Of a stretch of DNA of 17,077 nucleotides, positions 1 through 6,876 are shown piece by piece. The position numbers and the translations under genes were made by a program. The first letter of the stretch is position 1. Each line of letters starts with the position of its first letter. Source of the DNA: Chloroflexota bacterium. Lineage in GTDB: Bacteria > Chloroflexota > Anaerolineae > UBA4142. The notes under the pieces are model-generated. The model did no database searches and was not told where the DNA came from. It saw nothing but the letters and a program-made list of their open reading frames with translations. The DNA is taken from NCBI GenBank assembly GCA_016199405.1, contig JACQGS010000136.1, positions 1-17,077 of the forward strand, in the 5' to 3' direction.

Positions 1-1434
1 GAGCGGTACGAGCAGCACCATGCGTTGAAAATAACGGACGAAGCGCTCGGCACGGCGGCGCATCTCGCGGCGCGGTACGTGACCGAACGCTTTTTGCCGG
101 ACAAGGCGATTGATTTGATCGACGAAGCGTCCAGCCGCGTGCGGATGTATAAAGTTCTGAAATCGCCGGAATTTCAGCAAGCCGAGACGGAAATCAAGCA
201 AGTTCAAAAAGATAAACAGACGGCAGTCGATTCCGAACAATTCGATTACGCGCAAGAATTGTTGCACAAAGAAACCGACCTGCGGCAGAAACTCGACCAA
301 ATGAAATTGCATTGGCTCGATCTGCCGGGCGCCGCGCCGCAAGTCACCGGCGAAGACATCGCGGAAGTCGTTTCGATGTGGACGGGCGTGCCGGTCACGC
401 GCATTGCCGGCTCGGAGAGCGCGCGCTTGCTCAAGATGGAAGAGGAATTGCACAAGCGTATCGTCGGTCAGGACGAAGCGATCAGCGTGATTGCGAAGGC
501 GGTGCGCCGCGCGCGCGCCGGTCTCAAAGACCCCAAGCGACCGATCGGTTCATTTATTTTCCTCGGACCGACCGGCGTTGGCAAAAGCGAACTCGCCAAG
601 GCGCTCGCGGAATTCATGTTCGGAAGCGAAAAGGCGTTACTGCAATTGGACATGTCCGAGTTTATGGAGCGACACAACGTGTCGCGCTTGGTCGGCGCGC
701 CCCCGGGCTACATCGGCTATGAAGAAGGCGGGCAGTTGACCGAGGCGATTCGCCGGCATCCGTATTCGGTGGTACTCCTCGATGAAATCGAAAAAGCGCA
801 TCCCGAAGTGTTCAACATGCTGTTGCAGATTTTGGAAGACGGGCATCTCGCGGACGCGAAAGGGCGCAAAGTTGATTTCAAGAATGTCATTTTGATTATG
901 ACGTCGAACATCGGCGCGAATTTGATCGAGCGCGATTCCGTTTTAGGTTTCGGCGGCAAACGCACGGAAGCCAAAACCGAAGAAGACGCGTACAGCCGGA
1001 TGCGCGACAAATTGATGGAAGAACTCAAGCGGTTGTTCCGCCCGGAATTTTTGAATCGCTTGGACAATGTCGTCGTCTTTAAAGCGCTGACGCGAGAGGA
1101 CATCAATCAAATCGTCGGGATTCAAATCCGCCAACTCAAGCCGCGCTTGGATGAGCACATGTTGACGCTCGAAGTGACGGATGCCGCGAAAGAAAAATTC
1201 GCGGAGCAAGGATTTGATCGCGCGCTCGGCGCGCGCCCGCTCCGCCGCGTGATTCAGCGCTTGCTCGAAGATCCCATTTCCGAAGGCGTGCTCTCCGGCG
1301 AGTTCAAGCCGGAAAGTACGGTGATCGCGGATGTGATCGAGGGCGAAGTGAAACTGCATCCGAAAGATTCGCCGGCGAATGGCAAGGACGAGGGCGGCGA
1401 GCTAGTGCTGGAGCCGGTGTTGACGCCGGCGTGA
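1..1434 (+). CDS. clpC: ClpC-type AAA+ unfoldase, C-terminal part (5' end outside window)
   Basis: The reading frame is open from base 1, so about 477 C-terminal residues are present and the first AAA+ domain lies mostly outside. The visible part starts in the C-terminal lobe of D1 (RFLPDKAIDLIDEA). A short linker follows with a UVR-like helix pair (around EQFDYAQELLHKE), much shorter than the ClpB coiled coil, which favours ClpC. D2 has Walker A GPTGVGKS (565-588), the GYIGYEEGG pore loop, Walker B VVLLDEIEKAH and the sensor stretch MTSNIGAN. A hydrophobic LGF loop, the kind that docks on ClpP, is followed by FRPEFLNR and the C-terminal D2-small domain (GARPLRRVIQRLLEDP). Known role: ATP-driven unfolding of proteins and feeding them to ClpP in the cytoplasm. 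The tail after the D2 fold is Glu/Gly-rich. No ClpP gene lies beside it. Confidence 0.93.
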   Translation, partial: ERYEQHHALKITDEALGTAAHLAARYVTERFLPDKAIDLIDEASSRVRMYKVLKSPEFQQAETEIKQVQKDKQTAVDSEQFDYAQELLHKETDLRQKLDQMKLHWLDLPGAAPQVTGEDIAEVVSMWTGVPVTRIAGSESARLLKMEEELHKRIVGQDEAISVIAKAVRRARAGLKDPKRPIGSFIFLGPTGVGKSELAKALAEFMFGSEKALLQLDMSEFMERHNVSRLVGAPPGYIGYEEGGQLTEAIRRHPYSVVLLDEIEKAHPEVFNMLLQILEDGHLADAKGRKVDFKNVILIMTSNIGANLIERDSVLGFGGKRTEAKTEEDAYSRMRDKLMEELKRLFRPEFLNRLDNVVVFKALTREDINQIVGIQIRQLKPRLDEHMLTLEVTDAAKEKFAEQGFDRALGARPLRRVIQRLLEDPISEGVLSGEFKPESTVIADVIEGEVKLHPKDSPANGKDEGGELVLEPVLTPA

Positions 1435-1490
1435 ATGCCAGTCAGCAGTGATCAGTAAACAGTAATCAGACAGAATGCGGTGGAGACGTC

Positions 1491-1730
1491 GTGTATTTTG
1501 AAATCGTTGGTGATATCACGAACGTCGAAACGATTGCGATTGACCGCTCGATTCGTGAGATTGGACGGTTGCGTAAGTAGTACGGGAGAGGACGCTGGCG
1601 TAAGTTGAAAGGGGTCGCGCTGGTTCGACTTGAGAATGGCAGGCTAGTTCGAGCAGAGGTGCATTGGTATGAAGCGCACGGCATCGGCAGGAAACGGATC
1701 AAGATTAAAAAGTACTTGGAAGCGCCCTAG
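1491..1730 (+). pseudogene. Small conserved-looking protein (about 80 codons) interrupted by an in-frame TAG
   Basis: A frame from GTG 1491 (GGAG at 1482-1485) reads VYFEIVGDITNVETIAIDRS, then IREIGRLRK, and meets TAG at 1578-1580. The same frame continues without any shift as YGRGRWRKLKGVALVRLENG and on to WYEAHGIGRKRIKIKKYLEA, stopping at 1728-1730. The second half looks like normal protein, rich in Arg/Lys and with a WYEAHGIG motif. I recall similar compact basic proteins of about 75-80 residues in other large bacterial genomes, often followed directly by a protein like the next one here, but I cannot name the family. Either this is a one-base nonsense mutation (for example CAG or TAC to TAG) or the TAG is read through. 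Function unknown; a toxin-antitoxin-like pair is only a guess. Confidence 0.6.
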
Positions 1731-1950
1731 TCGCGGCAAACGCTTTGTGGTTTGCGTTCGAAATAAGGGCGCCGAAGACCTTGTCCTCCACAAAATTTAC
1801 CTCGTGTTGCCCGACCCCATCGCGGCTTTGGATGATTACCTCCGCATTGTGGATGAATCTGGAGAGGATTATCTATACCCAGCCAATTACTTTATCGCGA
1901 TTCAGTTACCCATGCCGGTAAAACGCGCCTTGCGCGCGGTACCTGCCTGA
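1669..1950 (+). CDS. Small acidic beta-rich protein, partner of the preceding broken gene
   Basis: The conserved-looking part runs from about 1738 (GKRFVVCVRNKGAEDLVLHK) through IYLVLPDP and the motif DESGEDYLYPANYF to the stop at 1948-1950. The first ATG of the frame (1669) lies inside the upstream gene and gives an N-terminus that looks unrelated to the rest. GTG 1747 or a non-canonical start near 1730 is as likely, giving about 67-70 residues. The composition of short beta strands separated by turns suggests an SH3-like barrel. The gene begins right at the end of the upstream small gene, so the two were probably translated together. With its partner broken and its own start unclear, it may be decaying as well. 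It ends 32 nt before a terminator hairpin. No function is assigned. Confidence 0.5.
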   Translation: MKRTASAGNGSRLKSTWKRPSRGKRFVVCVRNKGAEDLVLHKIYLVLPDPIAALDDYLRIVDESGEDYLYPANYFIAIQLPMPVKRALRAVPA

Positions 1951-1982
1951 GAACTCACAGCAAAAGCGGATATCAAGATGAG

Positions 1983-2007
1983 AACGCGGTGATGAGCCGC
2001 GTTTTTT
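1983..2007 (+). terminator. Rho-independent terminator after the small-gene pair
   Basis: A 7-bp stem AACGCGG (1983-1989) pairs with CCGCGTT (1997-2003) across a 7-nt loop and is followed by further T residues to 2007. It sits between the stop at 1950 and the ABC exporter promoter, so it would insulate the exporter from upstream transcription. Confidence 0.75.
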
Positions 2008-2009
2008 CT

Positions 2010-2039
2010 GTTCTCGCGGTTGACGTGACACGCGAGAAC
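2010..2039. promoter_or_regulatory. Inverted repeat over the ABC exporter promoter (likely operator)
   Basis: GTTCTCGCG (2010-2018) is the exact reverse complement of CGCGAGAAC (2031-2039), separated by 12 nt. The repeat brackets the -35 element and the start of the spacer, the usual place for a repressor dimer to block polymerase. No regulator gene lies next to it in the window, so the binding protein is unknown. Confidence 0.55.
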
Positions 2040-2049
2040 CGTGTAAGAT
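2020..2049 (+). promoter_or_regulatory. Sigma70-type promoter of the ABC exporter, apparently leaderless
   Basis: TTGACG (2020-2025) and TAAGAT (2044-2049) are separated by 18 nt. A start site about 7 nt after the -10 falls on the GTG start codon at 2056. No Shine-Dalgarno sequence precedes that GTG or the ATG at 2065, so a leaderless transcript fits. Confidence 0.55.
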
Positions 2050-2055
2050 GCCGAC

Positions 2056-3003
2056 GTGAAAAATATGCAACCGATCATCATTGTTGAAAACTTGACCAAA
2101 CGTTATCGCAACGCGAGCGCGAACGCGGTGGACGACATTTCGTTCAGCGTCGCGCCCGGCGAATTTTTTTGTCTGCTTGGTCCCAACGGCGCGGGCAAAA
2201 CGACGACCATTTCGATTCTCACGACGACGCTCGCGCCCACCGCCGGCAGCGCGATGCTCGCGGGGTACGATGCGGTGAAAAGCGCGAGCGCGGTTCGGCG
2301 CAACATCGGAATTATTTTTCAAAAGCCGAGTCTGGATATGAATCTCACGGCGGAAGAAAACATCCGCTTTCACGCCGTGCTGTATGGATTGTATCCCTTT
2401 TTGCCGGCGTATGCGCTGATGCCGCGGGCTTATCGCGCGCGCGTGCACGATCTCGCCGCGATTTTGGGAATCGAAAAAGAAATTTTCAATCCGATCAAAA
2501 CGTTTTCACAAGGCATGAAACGCAAACTGGAAATCATTCGCAGTCTCATTCATCAACCGAAAATTCTTTTTCTCGACGAGCCGACGCTGGGGCTTGATCC
2601 GATCAGCCGCCGCAATTTGTGGCAATACATTCGCACCATTCGCGCCGAGACGGGCACGACCGTCTTTTTGACGACGCATTATCTCGACGAGACGGAAGAC
2701 GCGGACAATATCTGCATCATCAACAATGGCAAGATCGTGACGTATGGGTCGCCCGCGCACGTAAAAGCCGATTTGGTTCAAGAGTATCTGCTGCTCGACG
2801 CGGGCAATCGCGAGACATTGCGCGAAGAATTGAGTCGCTTGGAATTGCCTTTCGTGGAAACGCCGCAATTCAAAGTGAATTTGAACGGTCGCACGACGCA
2901 GGCGATCATCCAAGCGATCGCGACGCCGCTCACCGTTTTGCAGACGCATTCGCCGACGATGGAGGATGCGTATTTGGAAATTCTGGGAAAGGAAAAAGCG
3001 TGA
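2056..3003 (+). CDS. ABC exporter ATP-binding protein (CcmA/DrrA-like, COG1131)
   Basis: A 315-residue ATPase that would sit on the cytoplasmic face and power the permease encoded just downstream. Walker A is GPNGAGKTTT (around residues 42-51). The signature is the FSQGMKRKLEI variant usual in drug and polysaccharide ABC-2 exporters. Walker B is ILFLDEPTLGLDP, and the H-loop is TTHYLDE. The roughly 90 C-terminal residues form the extra domain seen in DrrA/NodI-type proteins. The helical region has a slightly long segment (LYPFLPAYALMPRAYRARVH). GTG 2056 is chosen because the promoter places the transcript start there; ATG 2065 is the alternative. The stop overlaps the permease start by 4 nt (GTGA), so the two are translationally coupled. 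The substrate cannot be told from sequence. Confidence 0.92.
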   Translation: MKNMQPIIIVENLTKRYRNASANAVDDISFSVAPGEFFCLLGPNGAGKTTTISILTTTLAPTAGSAMLAGYDAVKSASAVRRNIGIIFQKPSLDMNLTAEENIRFHAVLYGLYPFLPAYALMPRAYRARVHDLAAILGIEKEIFNPIKTFSQGMKRKLEIIRSLIHQPKILFLDEPTLGLDPISRRNLWQYIRTIRAETGTTVFLTTHYLDETEDADNICIINNGKIVTYGSPAHVKADLVQEYLLLDAGNRETLREELSRLELPFVETPQFKVNLNGRTTQAIIQAIATPLTVLQTHSPTMEDAYLEILGKEKA

Positions 3004-3776
3004 AAGAATTCAACGCCGTCATCACGATCGCGTATCGCGATTTGATGAAACTGTTGCGCGACCGCACGCGCTTGATTACGTCACTCATCTTTCCATTCAT
3101 CTTCATCGGCATTCTGGGCGGCAGTTTGCAAGCCGGCTTGGGCGCAAGCGTCGGCATCAATCTCCTGACCTTTACCTTCACCGGGGTGCTCGCCCAGACG
3201 CTCTTTATGTCGGCGTCGCAGGGCGTGATTTCGCTGATTGACGACCGCGAGAACGATTTCAGCCAGGAAATTTTCGTCGCGCCGATTTCGCGTTATACGA
3301 TTGTGTTCGGAAAAATTTTGGGTGAGACGCTGGTCGCGCTGGTGCAGGGGCTGGGCATTCTCGTCTTTGGGTTGGTGCTGGGCATCCAATTTTCACTTGA
3401 ACTTTTCGTGGCGATGGCGCCCATCGTGGTGATTGTGTGCTTGTTTGGCGGCGCATTCGGCGTTGTAATTCTCGCGAATTTGGGGACGCGGCGCGCGGCG
3501 GATCAGATTTTCAATTTCATTATGCTGCCGCAATATTTTCTCGCCGGCGTGTTCAATCCGATTCAAAACTTGCCGTGGTATCTCGATATTCTTTCCAAAC
3601 TGTCGCCGCTGCGCTATGCCGTGGACTTGGCGCGCGGCGTGTTTTACGCCGGTAGCCCGGATTATCGCGTCGTGCTCGCCTCGCCGCTCGTCAATCTCGC
3701 CATCATCGCGGCGGAATTTGCCGGGTTTTTGATTTTCGGAACCGTGCTTTTCGTGCGGCGCGAGCGGAATCGCTGA
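3000..3776 (+). CDS. ABC-2 type exporter permease (DrrB-like)
   Basis: A 258-residue integral membrane protein with about six hydrophobic segments, the membrane partner of the preceding ATPase. The start is GTG 3000, overlapping the ATPase stop (GTGA) and giving VKEFNAVITIAYRDLMKLLR. The frame stays open further upstream, but that stretch is antisense-like low-quality protein inside the ATPase gene. Family features: an amphipathic start followed by RDRTRLITSLIFPFIF, the central stretch ending FSQEIFVAPISRYTIVFGK, and the ABC2 signature-like segment FIMLPQYFLAGVFNP with NLPWYLDILSKLSPLRYAVD. The likely role is export of a drug, lipid or glycan across the cytoplasmic membrane. The gene ends with a basic tail (RRERNR). 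No terminator is obvious after it. Confidence 0.9.
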   Translation: MKEFNAVITIAYRDLMKLLRDRTRLITSLIFPFIFIGILGGSLQAGLGASVGINLLTFTFTGVLAQTLFMSASQGVISLIDDRENDFSQEIFVAPISRYTIVFGKILGETLVALVQGLGILVFGLVLGIQFSLELFVAMAPIVVIVCLFGGAFGVVILANLGTRRAADQIFNFIMLPQYFLAGVFNPIQNLPWYLDILSKLSPLRYAVDLARGVFYAGSPDYRVVLASPLVNLAIIAAEFAGFLIFGTVLFVRRERNR

Positions 3777-3853
3777 AATTTTTCGTCCACAAAAGACAAG
3801 TGAAAAAATCCGCGCTGATAGTTTCAAGTTGCTGCGCTAGGACAAATGTTGTG

Positions 3854-3882
3854 TTGACGCGTCCTCACTCTCCAAGTATAAT
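3854..3882 (+). promoter_or_regulatory. Near-consensus sigma70 promoter of the DUF4388-GTPase-V4R operon
   Basis: TTGACG (3854-3859), a 17-nt spacer and a perfect TATAAT (3877-3882). Expected transcription start is near 3889, leaving about a 20-nt leader before ATG 3910 with only a weak AGG-like ribosome site. This is the strongest promoter I can see in the window. Confidence 0.8.
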
Positions 3883-3909
3883 GCACACCAAGTAATTCAG
3901 GCAGACCGC

Positions 3910-4737
3910 ATGGCGCTTAAAGGCAATCTCCGCGACGTTGGTCTCAACCAACTCCTCAATCTCATTCACCTCGCCCGCAAAACCGGCGCACTCTCCGTCC
4001 AAAACGATAACGGCGGCGGCAACGCGCGTCTTTATTTCCGCGAGGGCAAGCTCATTTACGCCGCGCTCGACGGACAAGAAACGCGTTTGACCGATATGAT
4101 GGTCAAGATCGGCAAACTCAACCCCGATCAGGTCGCCGCGATCCGCCAGCGCGCCCAAGTGGATACGGATAAGGCGCTGGGGCTGGCGATGATTCAGACC
4201 GGTATCCTCACGCAAGCCGACATCGTCCAAGGCGTCAAGAATTATTTGCTGGAAACCGTGTACCAATTGCTCACGTGGGCGGGCGGCGTTTTTATTTTTG
4301 AACCCAACCACGCGCCCGCGGAAGAACGCATCACGGTCCCGATCAATCTCGATCACCTCATCATCGAAGGTGGACGGCGCGTGCGGGAATTTGAAAAACT
4401 GCGCGAGGAATTGCCGGATCTCGACGTGCCGTTAAAATTTACGGAACGCCAAGACGCCAACTTGCGTAACATCAACCTCAGCGTCGATCAATGGAAAATT
4501 ATTTCGTTTATCAACTCGCGCAATACCATTCGCCAGATCGCCAGTTATCTCAAGGTGGACGAATTTCAAATTCGCCGCATCGTCAATGGATTGCAGCAAG
4601 CGGGCCTCGTCGAACTGGGCACGACGCCGCGGGTGCCGGTGCCGGTGACCGTTGGAACGGCTTATCCATCGCCGTCAGCGCCGAATGTGGGACGCGGGGT
4701 GCTGTTGCGCGTAATGGATCGTCTGCGCGGGCTTTAA
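3910..4737 (+). CDS. DUF4388 (PATAN-like) signalling protein with C-terminal winged helix
   Basis: A 275-residue soluble protein. The N-terminal 110 or so residues show the DUF4388/PATAN pattern: MALKGNLRDVGLNQLLNLIH, then KTGALSVQN and ARLYFREGKLIYA. The middle (DKALGLAMIQTGILTQADIV) is a helical module often found with this domain. Residues about 187-240 (LSVDQWKIISFINSRNTIRQ to LQQAGLVEL) look like a winged helix. The tail is Pro/Val-rich and basic. DUF4388 proteins are common beside small Ras-like GTPases and response regulators in Myxococcota, Deinococcus and Chloroflexota, usually in polarity, motility or development signalling. Here it is first in an operon with such a GTPase 15 nt downstream. 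Whether the winged helix binds DNA or protein cannot be told from sequence. Confidence 0.85.
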   Translation: MALKGNLRDVGLNQLLNLIHLARKTGALSVQNDNGGGNARLYFREGKLIYAALDGQETRLTDMMVKIGKLNPDQVAAIRQRAQVDTDKALGLAMIQTGILTQADIVQGVKNYLLETVYQLLTWAGGVFIFEPNHAPAEERITVPINLDHLIIEGGRRVREFEKLREELPDLDVPLKFTERQDANLRNINLSVDQWKIISFINSRNTIRQIASYLKVDEFQIRRIVNGLQQAGLVELGTTPRVPVPVTVGTAYPSPSAPNVGRGVLLRVMDRLRGL

Positions 4738-4752
4738 CGGGTTAGAGGGGAA

Positions 4753-5307
4753 ATGCAAACTGTCAAAATGGTCGTGACCGGTCCGTTCAACGCCGGCAAA
4801 ACATCCTTCATCGGCGCGGTGAGCGAAATTCCGGTCGTGCGCACGGAGCGCAAAATCAGCGACGATACGCGCGCGGTCAAAGATTCCACGACCGTTGCGA
4901 TGGATTTTGGGCGCATCACGGTCGATCAGGATTTGGTCCTCTACCTCTTTGGCACGCCCGGGCAAAAACGCTTTGATTTCATGTGGGAAATTTTGTCGGA
5001 AGGGATGCTGGGCTTTGTCGTGCTTGTCGACAGTGCACGCCCCGAGACCTTTCGCGAAGCACGCTCGATCTTGGACACCTTTCGCGGCTACAGCAACACG
5101 CCGTTCATCGTCGCCGCGAACAAACAGGACGACGAAGACGCGTGGCCCCCCGACGATTTGAGAATCGCCATGAGTCTGGATGAAAATGTCCGCGTGCTGC
5201 CGTGCGTTTCCGGCGACAAGAATAGCGTCAAGAGCATTCTGGTCCAACTCTTGGAAGTCATTTTGGAATACTTGCCGGAAGAATCCGCGGCGAAATCGAT
5301 AAAGTGA
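4753..5307 (+). CDS. Small Ras-like GTPase (COG2229 / MglA-related)
   Basis: A 184-residue single-domain GTPase. G1 is TGPFNAGKTS (residues 9-18), G3 is LFGTPGQKRF (65-74, with the FGTPGQ variant typical of COG2229 in place of DxxGQ), G4 is NKQD (123-126) and G5 is CVSGDKN. It has no lipidation motif or membrane segment. Family knowledge: such GTPases act as cytoplasmic switches, and the related MglA sets cell polarity and gliding or pilus reversals together with a Roadblock-type GAP. No Roadblock gene is in the operon; the flanking DUF4388 and V4R proteins may supply partners. AGAGGGG (4744-4750) precedes ATG 4753. The gene lies 15 nt after the DUF4388 stop and 10 nt before the V4R start, so co-expression is likely. 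Confidence 0.9.
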   Translation: MQTVKMVVTGPFNAGKTSFIGAVSEIPVVRTERKISDDTRAVKDSTTVAMDFGRITVDQDLVLYLFGTPGQKRFDFMWEILSEGMLGFVVLVDSARPETFREARSILDTFRGYSNTPFIVAANKQDDEDAWPPDDLRIAMSLDENVRVLPCVSGDKNSVKSILVQLLEVILEYLPEESAAKSIK

Positions 5308-5317
5308 AGGAGACGCA

Positions 5318-5941
5318 ATGCCGGACGATCGAATGATGCCAAACGACGCGCTGCGTCTGCTCTTCCTGGCGATTGAAGAGGTGATGGGCGGGGACGGCAT
5401 GAAAGCGGTGCTGCACGGCGGAAAACTGGATCGCTACATTGGAAATTATCCGCCCAAGAATTTGGATTTCGGCGTCAAGTTCAGCGAGTACGGCGGCGCG
5501 GAACAAGCCGTCGAAGATTTTTACGGACCGCGCGGCGCGAAAGCGATGTTGCAACGCGTCGGACGCGCGACGTTCAATTATGGAATTAAAGAACAATCGG
5601 CGGTCTTGGGGCTAGCCGGGCAAGCGCTGAAAGCCATGCCTTTGCCGCTGACCGCGAAAATGAAATTGCTCTTGGAGCAAGTCGCGGCCGCGGCAAACAA
5701 ATCGATCAATCAGCCGACGCGGTTAGAAGAAGACGCCGAAGGGTTTTGGTTCATCGTGGATCATTGCATTTGTATCTATCGCCCCAAACATGCCGCGCCG
5801 TGCTGTCACGTCACCGTCGGCGCGCTGACCGAGAGCATGAGGTGGCTGACCGATAAGCATTTCACCGTTCAAGAGGTGGAATGCATGAACACCGGCGCGG
5901 CGGCATGCAAATATCGGATTCCCAAAACGCCGAGTGAATAA
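5318..5941 (+). CDS. V4R (4-vinyl reductase / hydrocarbon-binding) domain protein
   Basis: A 207-residue soluble protein whose C-terminal half matches the V4R pattern: a segment WFIVDHCICIYRPKHAAPCC followed by HVTVGALTESM and a terminal VECMNTGAAACKYRI. Several Cys residues (in CIC, CC, VEC and AACK) sit where V4R proteins place a possible metal or small-ligand site. The N-terminal half (LRLLFLAIEEVMGGDGMKAV to FNYGIKEQS) resembles the helical part seen in heme-NO/V4R-type sensors. Likely role: a ligand sensor feeding the GTPase encoded just upstream; the ligand is unknown. AAGGAG (5307-5312) lies 5 nt before ATG 5318 and overlaps the GTPase stop. It is the last gene of the operon and is followed 6 nt later by a long hairpin. 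Confidence 0.85.
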   Translation: MPDDRMMPNDALRLLFLAIEEVMGGDGMKAVLHGGKLDRYIGNYPPKNLDFGVKFSEYGGAEQAVEDFYGPRGAKAMLQRVGRATFNYGIKEQSAVLGLAGQALKAMPLPLTAKMKLLLEQVAAAANKSINQPTRLEEDAEGFWFIVDHCICIYRPKHAAPCCHVTVGALTESMRWLTDKHFTVQEVECMNTGAAACKYRIPKTPSE

Positions 5942-5947
5942 TAGACA

Positions 5948-6048
5948 CAGTCCATCATAGATTTGAAGGGGCAGGCGTTCTCTAACGCCGCTTTTCGGGC
6001 GAAAACGCGCTAGAGAGCGCTCCCCCTTTATGAAATTGTGATGGACTG
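5948..6048. repeat. 101-bp imperfect hairpin between convergent genes (bidirectional terminator or MITE-like element)
   Basis: Terminal arms CAGTCCATCA (5948-5957) and TGATGGACTG (6039-6048) are exact inverted repeats. Inside, AAGGGG (5966-5971) faces CCCCTT (6023-6028), the stretch AGGCGTTCTCTA (5973-5984) faces TAGAGAGCGCT (6011-6021), and the tip carries TTTTCG/CGAAAA. It fills the space between the V4R stop (5941) and the stop of the convergent 66-aa gene (6056). No target duplication is visible beside it. Confidence 0.75.
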
Positions 6049-6055
6049 GGGCTGA

Positions 6056-6256
6056 TTACTTGGGCAAGAACAGCCGCTTGAACTGCTCGAACGTCATATA
6101 CCGGCTGACGCCAGCGCGCAGCGTGCGCGCGTTGAATCGCGTGGCTTGCTTCATTTTTTCGATCTGGCGCGCTTGCGGTTCGGTGCAGACCACGCTGATG
6201 TTGCCGGCAACGAATTTGCCGCGGTCGTCCCACAATTCGACGCTGATCGTAGACAT
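6056..6256 (-). CDS. 66-aa protein of unknown function, last gene of the archaellum-like cluster
   Basis: Starts at ATG 6256, two bases after the TAA of the GGDEF-like gene, with GGGGGAT just upstream. A longer in-frame ATG at 6313 would overlap the upstream gene by over 50 nt and is less likely. The product (MSTISVELWDDRGKFVAGNI, then SVVCTEPQARQIEKMKQATR and a basic end MTFEQFKRLFLPK) has an acidic beta-like start and a basic helical end, with no membrane segment. I do not recognise the family. Its tight coupling to the degenerate GGDEF gene suggests that the two products work together. Confidence 0.7.
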   Translation of the reverse strand: MSTISVELWDDRGKFVAGNISVVCTEPQARQIEKMKQATRFNARTLRAGVSRYMTFEQFKRLFLPK

Positions 6257-6258
6257 AG

Positions 6259-6876
6259 TTATCCCCCATCCCACTTGTGCCGCTGGTCCACCATATACGA
6301 ACTGCCGGGCCACAGTTTGAGATAATTCAACACCTCGCGCGCCAATTCCTGAATGTGGAGCGGATGCTCGAGTGGGCGATGGTCGTTCGTCACGATTGCG
6401 ATCTTGACTGCCGCGAGCAATTGGCGATAGGGATTGCCGCGCCGGTCCATACCGTCAATATAACGGCGCTGGCGCGCTTCTTCACTGTAATATTCCGGGA
6501 TGGCGGCGTCAAATCGCTTGATGATTTCTTGCGCGAGCTGCGGCGCGCGCGCGGATCGCGTCACCACCACGAAATTATCGGCGCGGATGTGTCCCACGCA
6601 GTCATCCTTCTCCCCGCTTTCGGTCACTACGTCCATAATGGTTTTGGCGAGCAAGTGAATCACCCCATCTCCCATCGCCCAACCGTACTCCTCGTTATAT
6701 TCATGCAAGCCCGCGAGTTCAATGTGCATTACGGCAACGGGCTCGCCTTTTTCCAGCCGCGTCCGCATCACCTCTTCGATGAGCGGTCCGCCGGGGAGAT
6801 TACGTTCCATTCTTTCTGATTTGCCGGCCAAGAGTTTTTCAGAATCTGGCGCGGTACTGAGTTTGTGTGTTGTCAT
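6259..6876 (-). CDS. Degenerate GGDEF-domain protein (probably not a working cyclase)
   Basis: A 205-residue soluble protein with one GGDEF-like fold. The usual start motif is changed to NLPGGPLIEEVM (about 26-37), followed by VAVMHIELAGLHEYNEEYGW and the GD-containing helix AMGDGVIHLLA. The active-site loop reads HIRADNF (96-102): GGDEF is replaced by RADNF, so the two glycines and the catalytic Glu are gone. Known for the family: such proteins usually bind GTP or c-di-GMP, or act as docking modules. The C-terminus adds about 50 residues (VNDHRPLEHPLHI region to HKWDGG). ATG 6876 overlaps the stop of the PilO-LysM gene by 4 nt (ATGA), so it is translated with the envelope part of the cluster and could control the motor platform. 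Confidence 0.8.
   Translation of the reverse strand: MTTHKLSTAPDSEKLLAGKSERMERNLPGGPLIEEVMRTRLEKGEPVAVMHIELAGLHEYNEEYGWAMGDGVIHLLAKTIMDVVTESGEKDDCVGHIRADNFVVVTRSARAPQLAQEIIKRFDAAIPEYYSEEARQRRYIDGMDRRGNPYRQLLAAVKIAIVTNDHRPLEHPLHIQELAREVLNYLKLWPGSSYMVDQRHKWDGG

Noticed and set aside
1441..1471. CAGTRATCAGTAA-type short direct repeats after clpC
   Set aside because: Only two imperfect copies; too weak to list as an element, though such strings are often dispersed repeats.
2619..2999. Longer N-terminus for the ABC permease
   Set aside because: This part lies in another frame inside the ATPase gene and has no membrane-protein character; GTG 3000 with the GTGA overlap fits.
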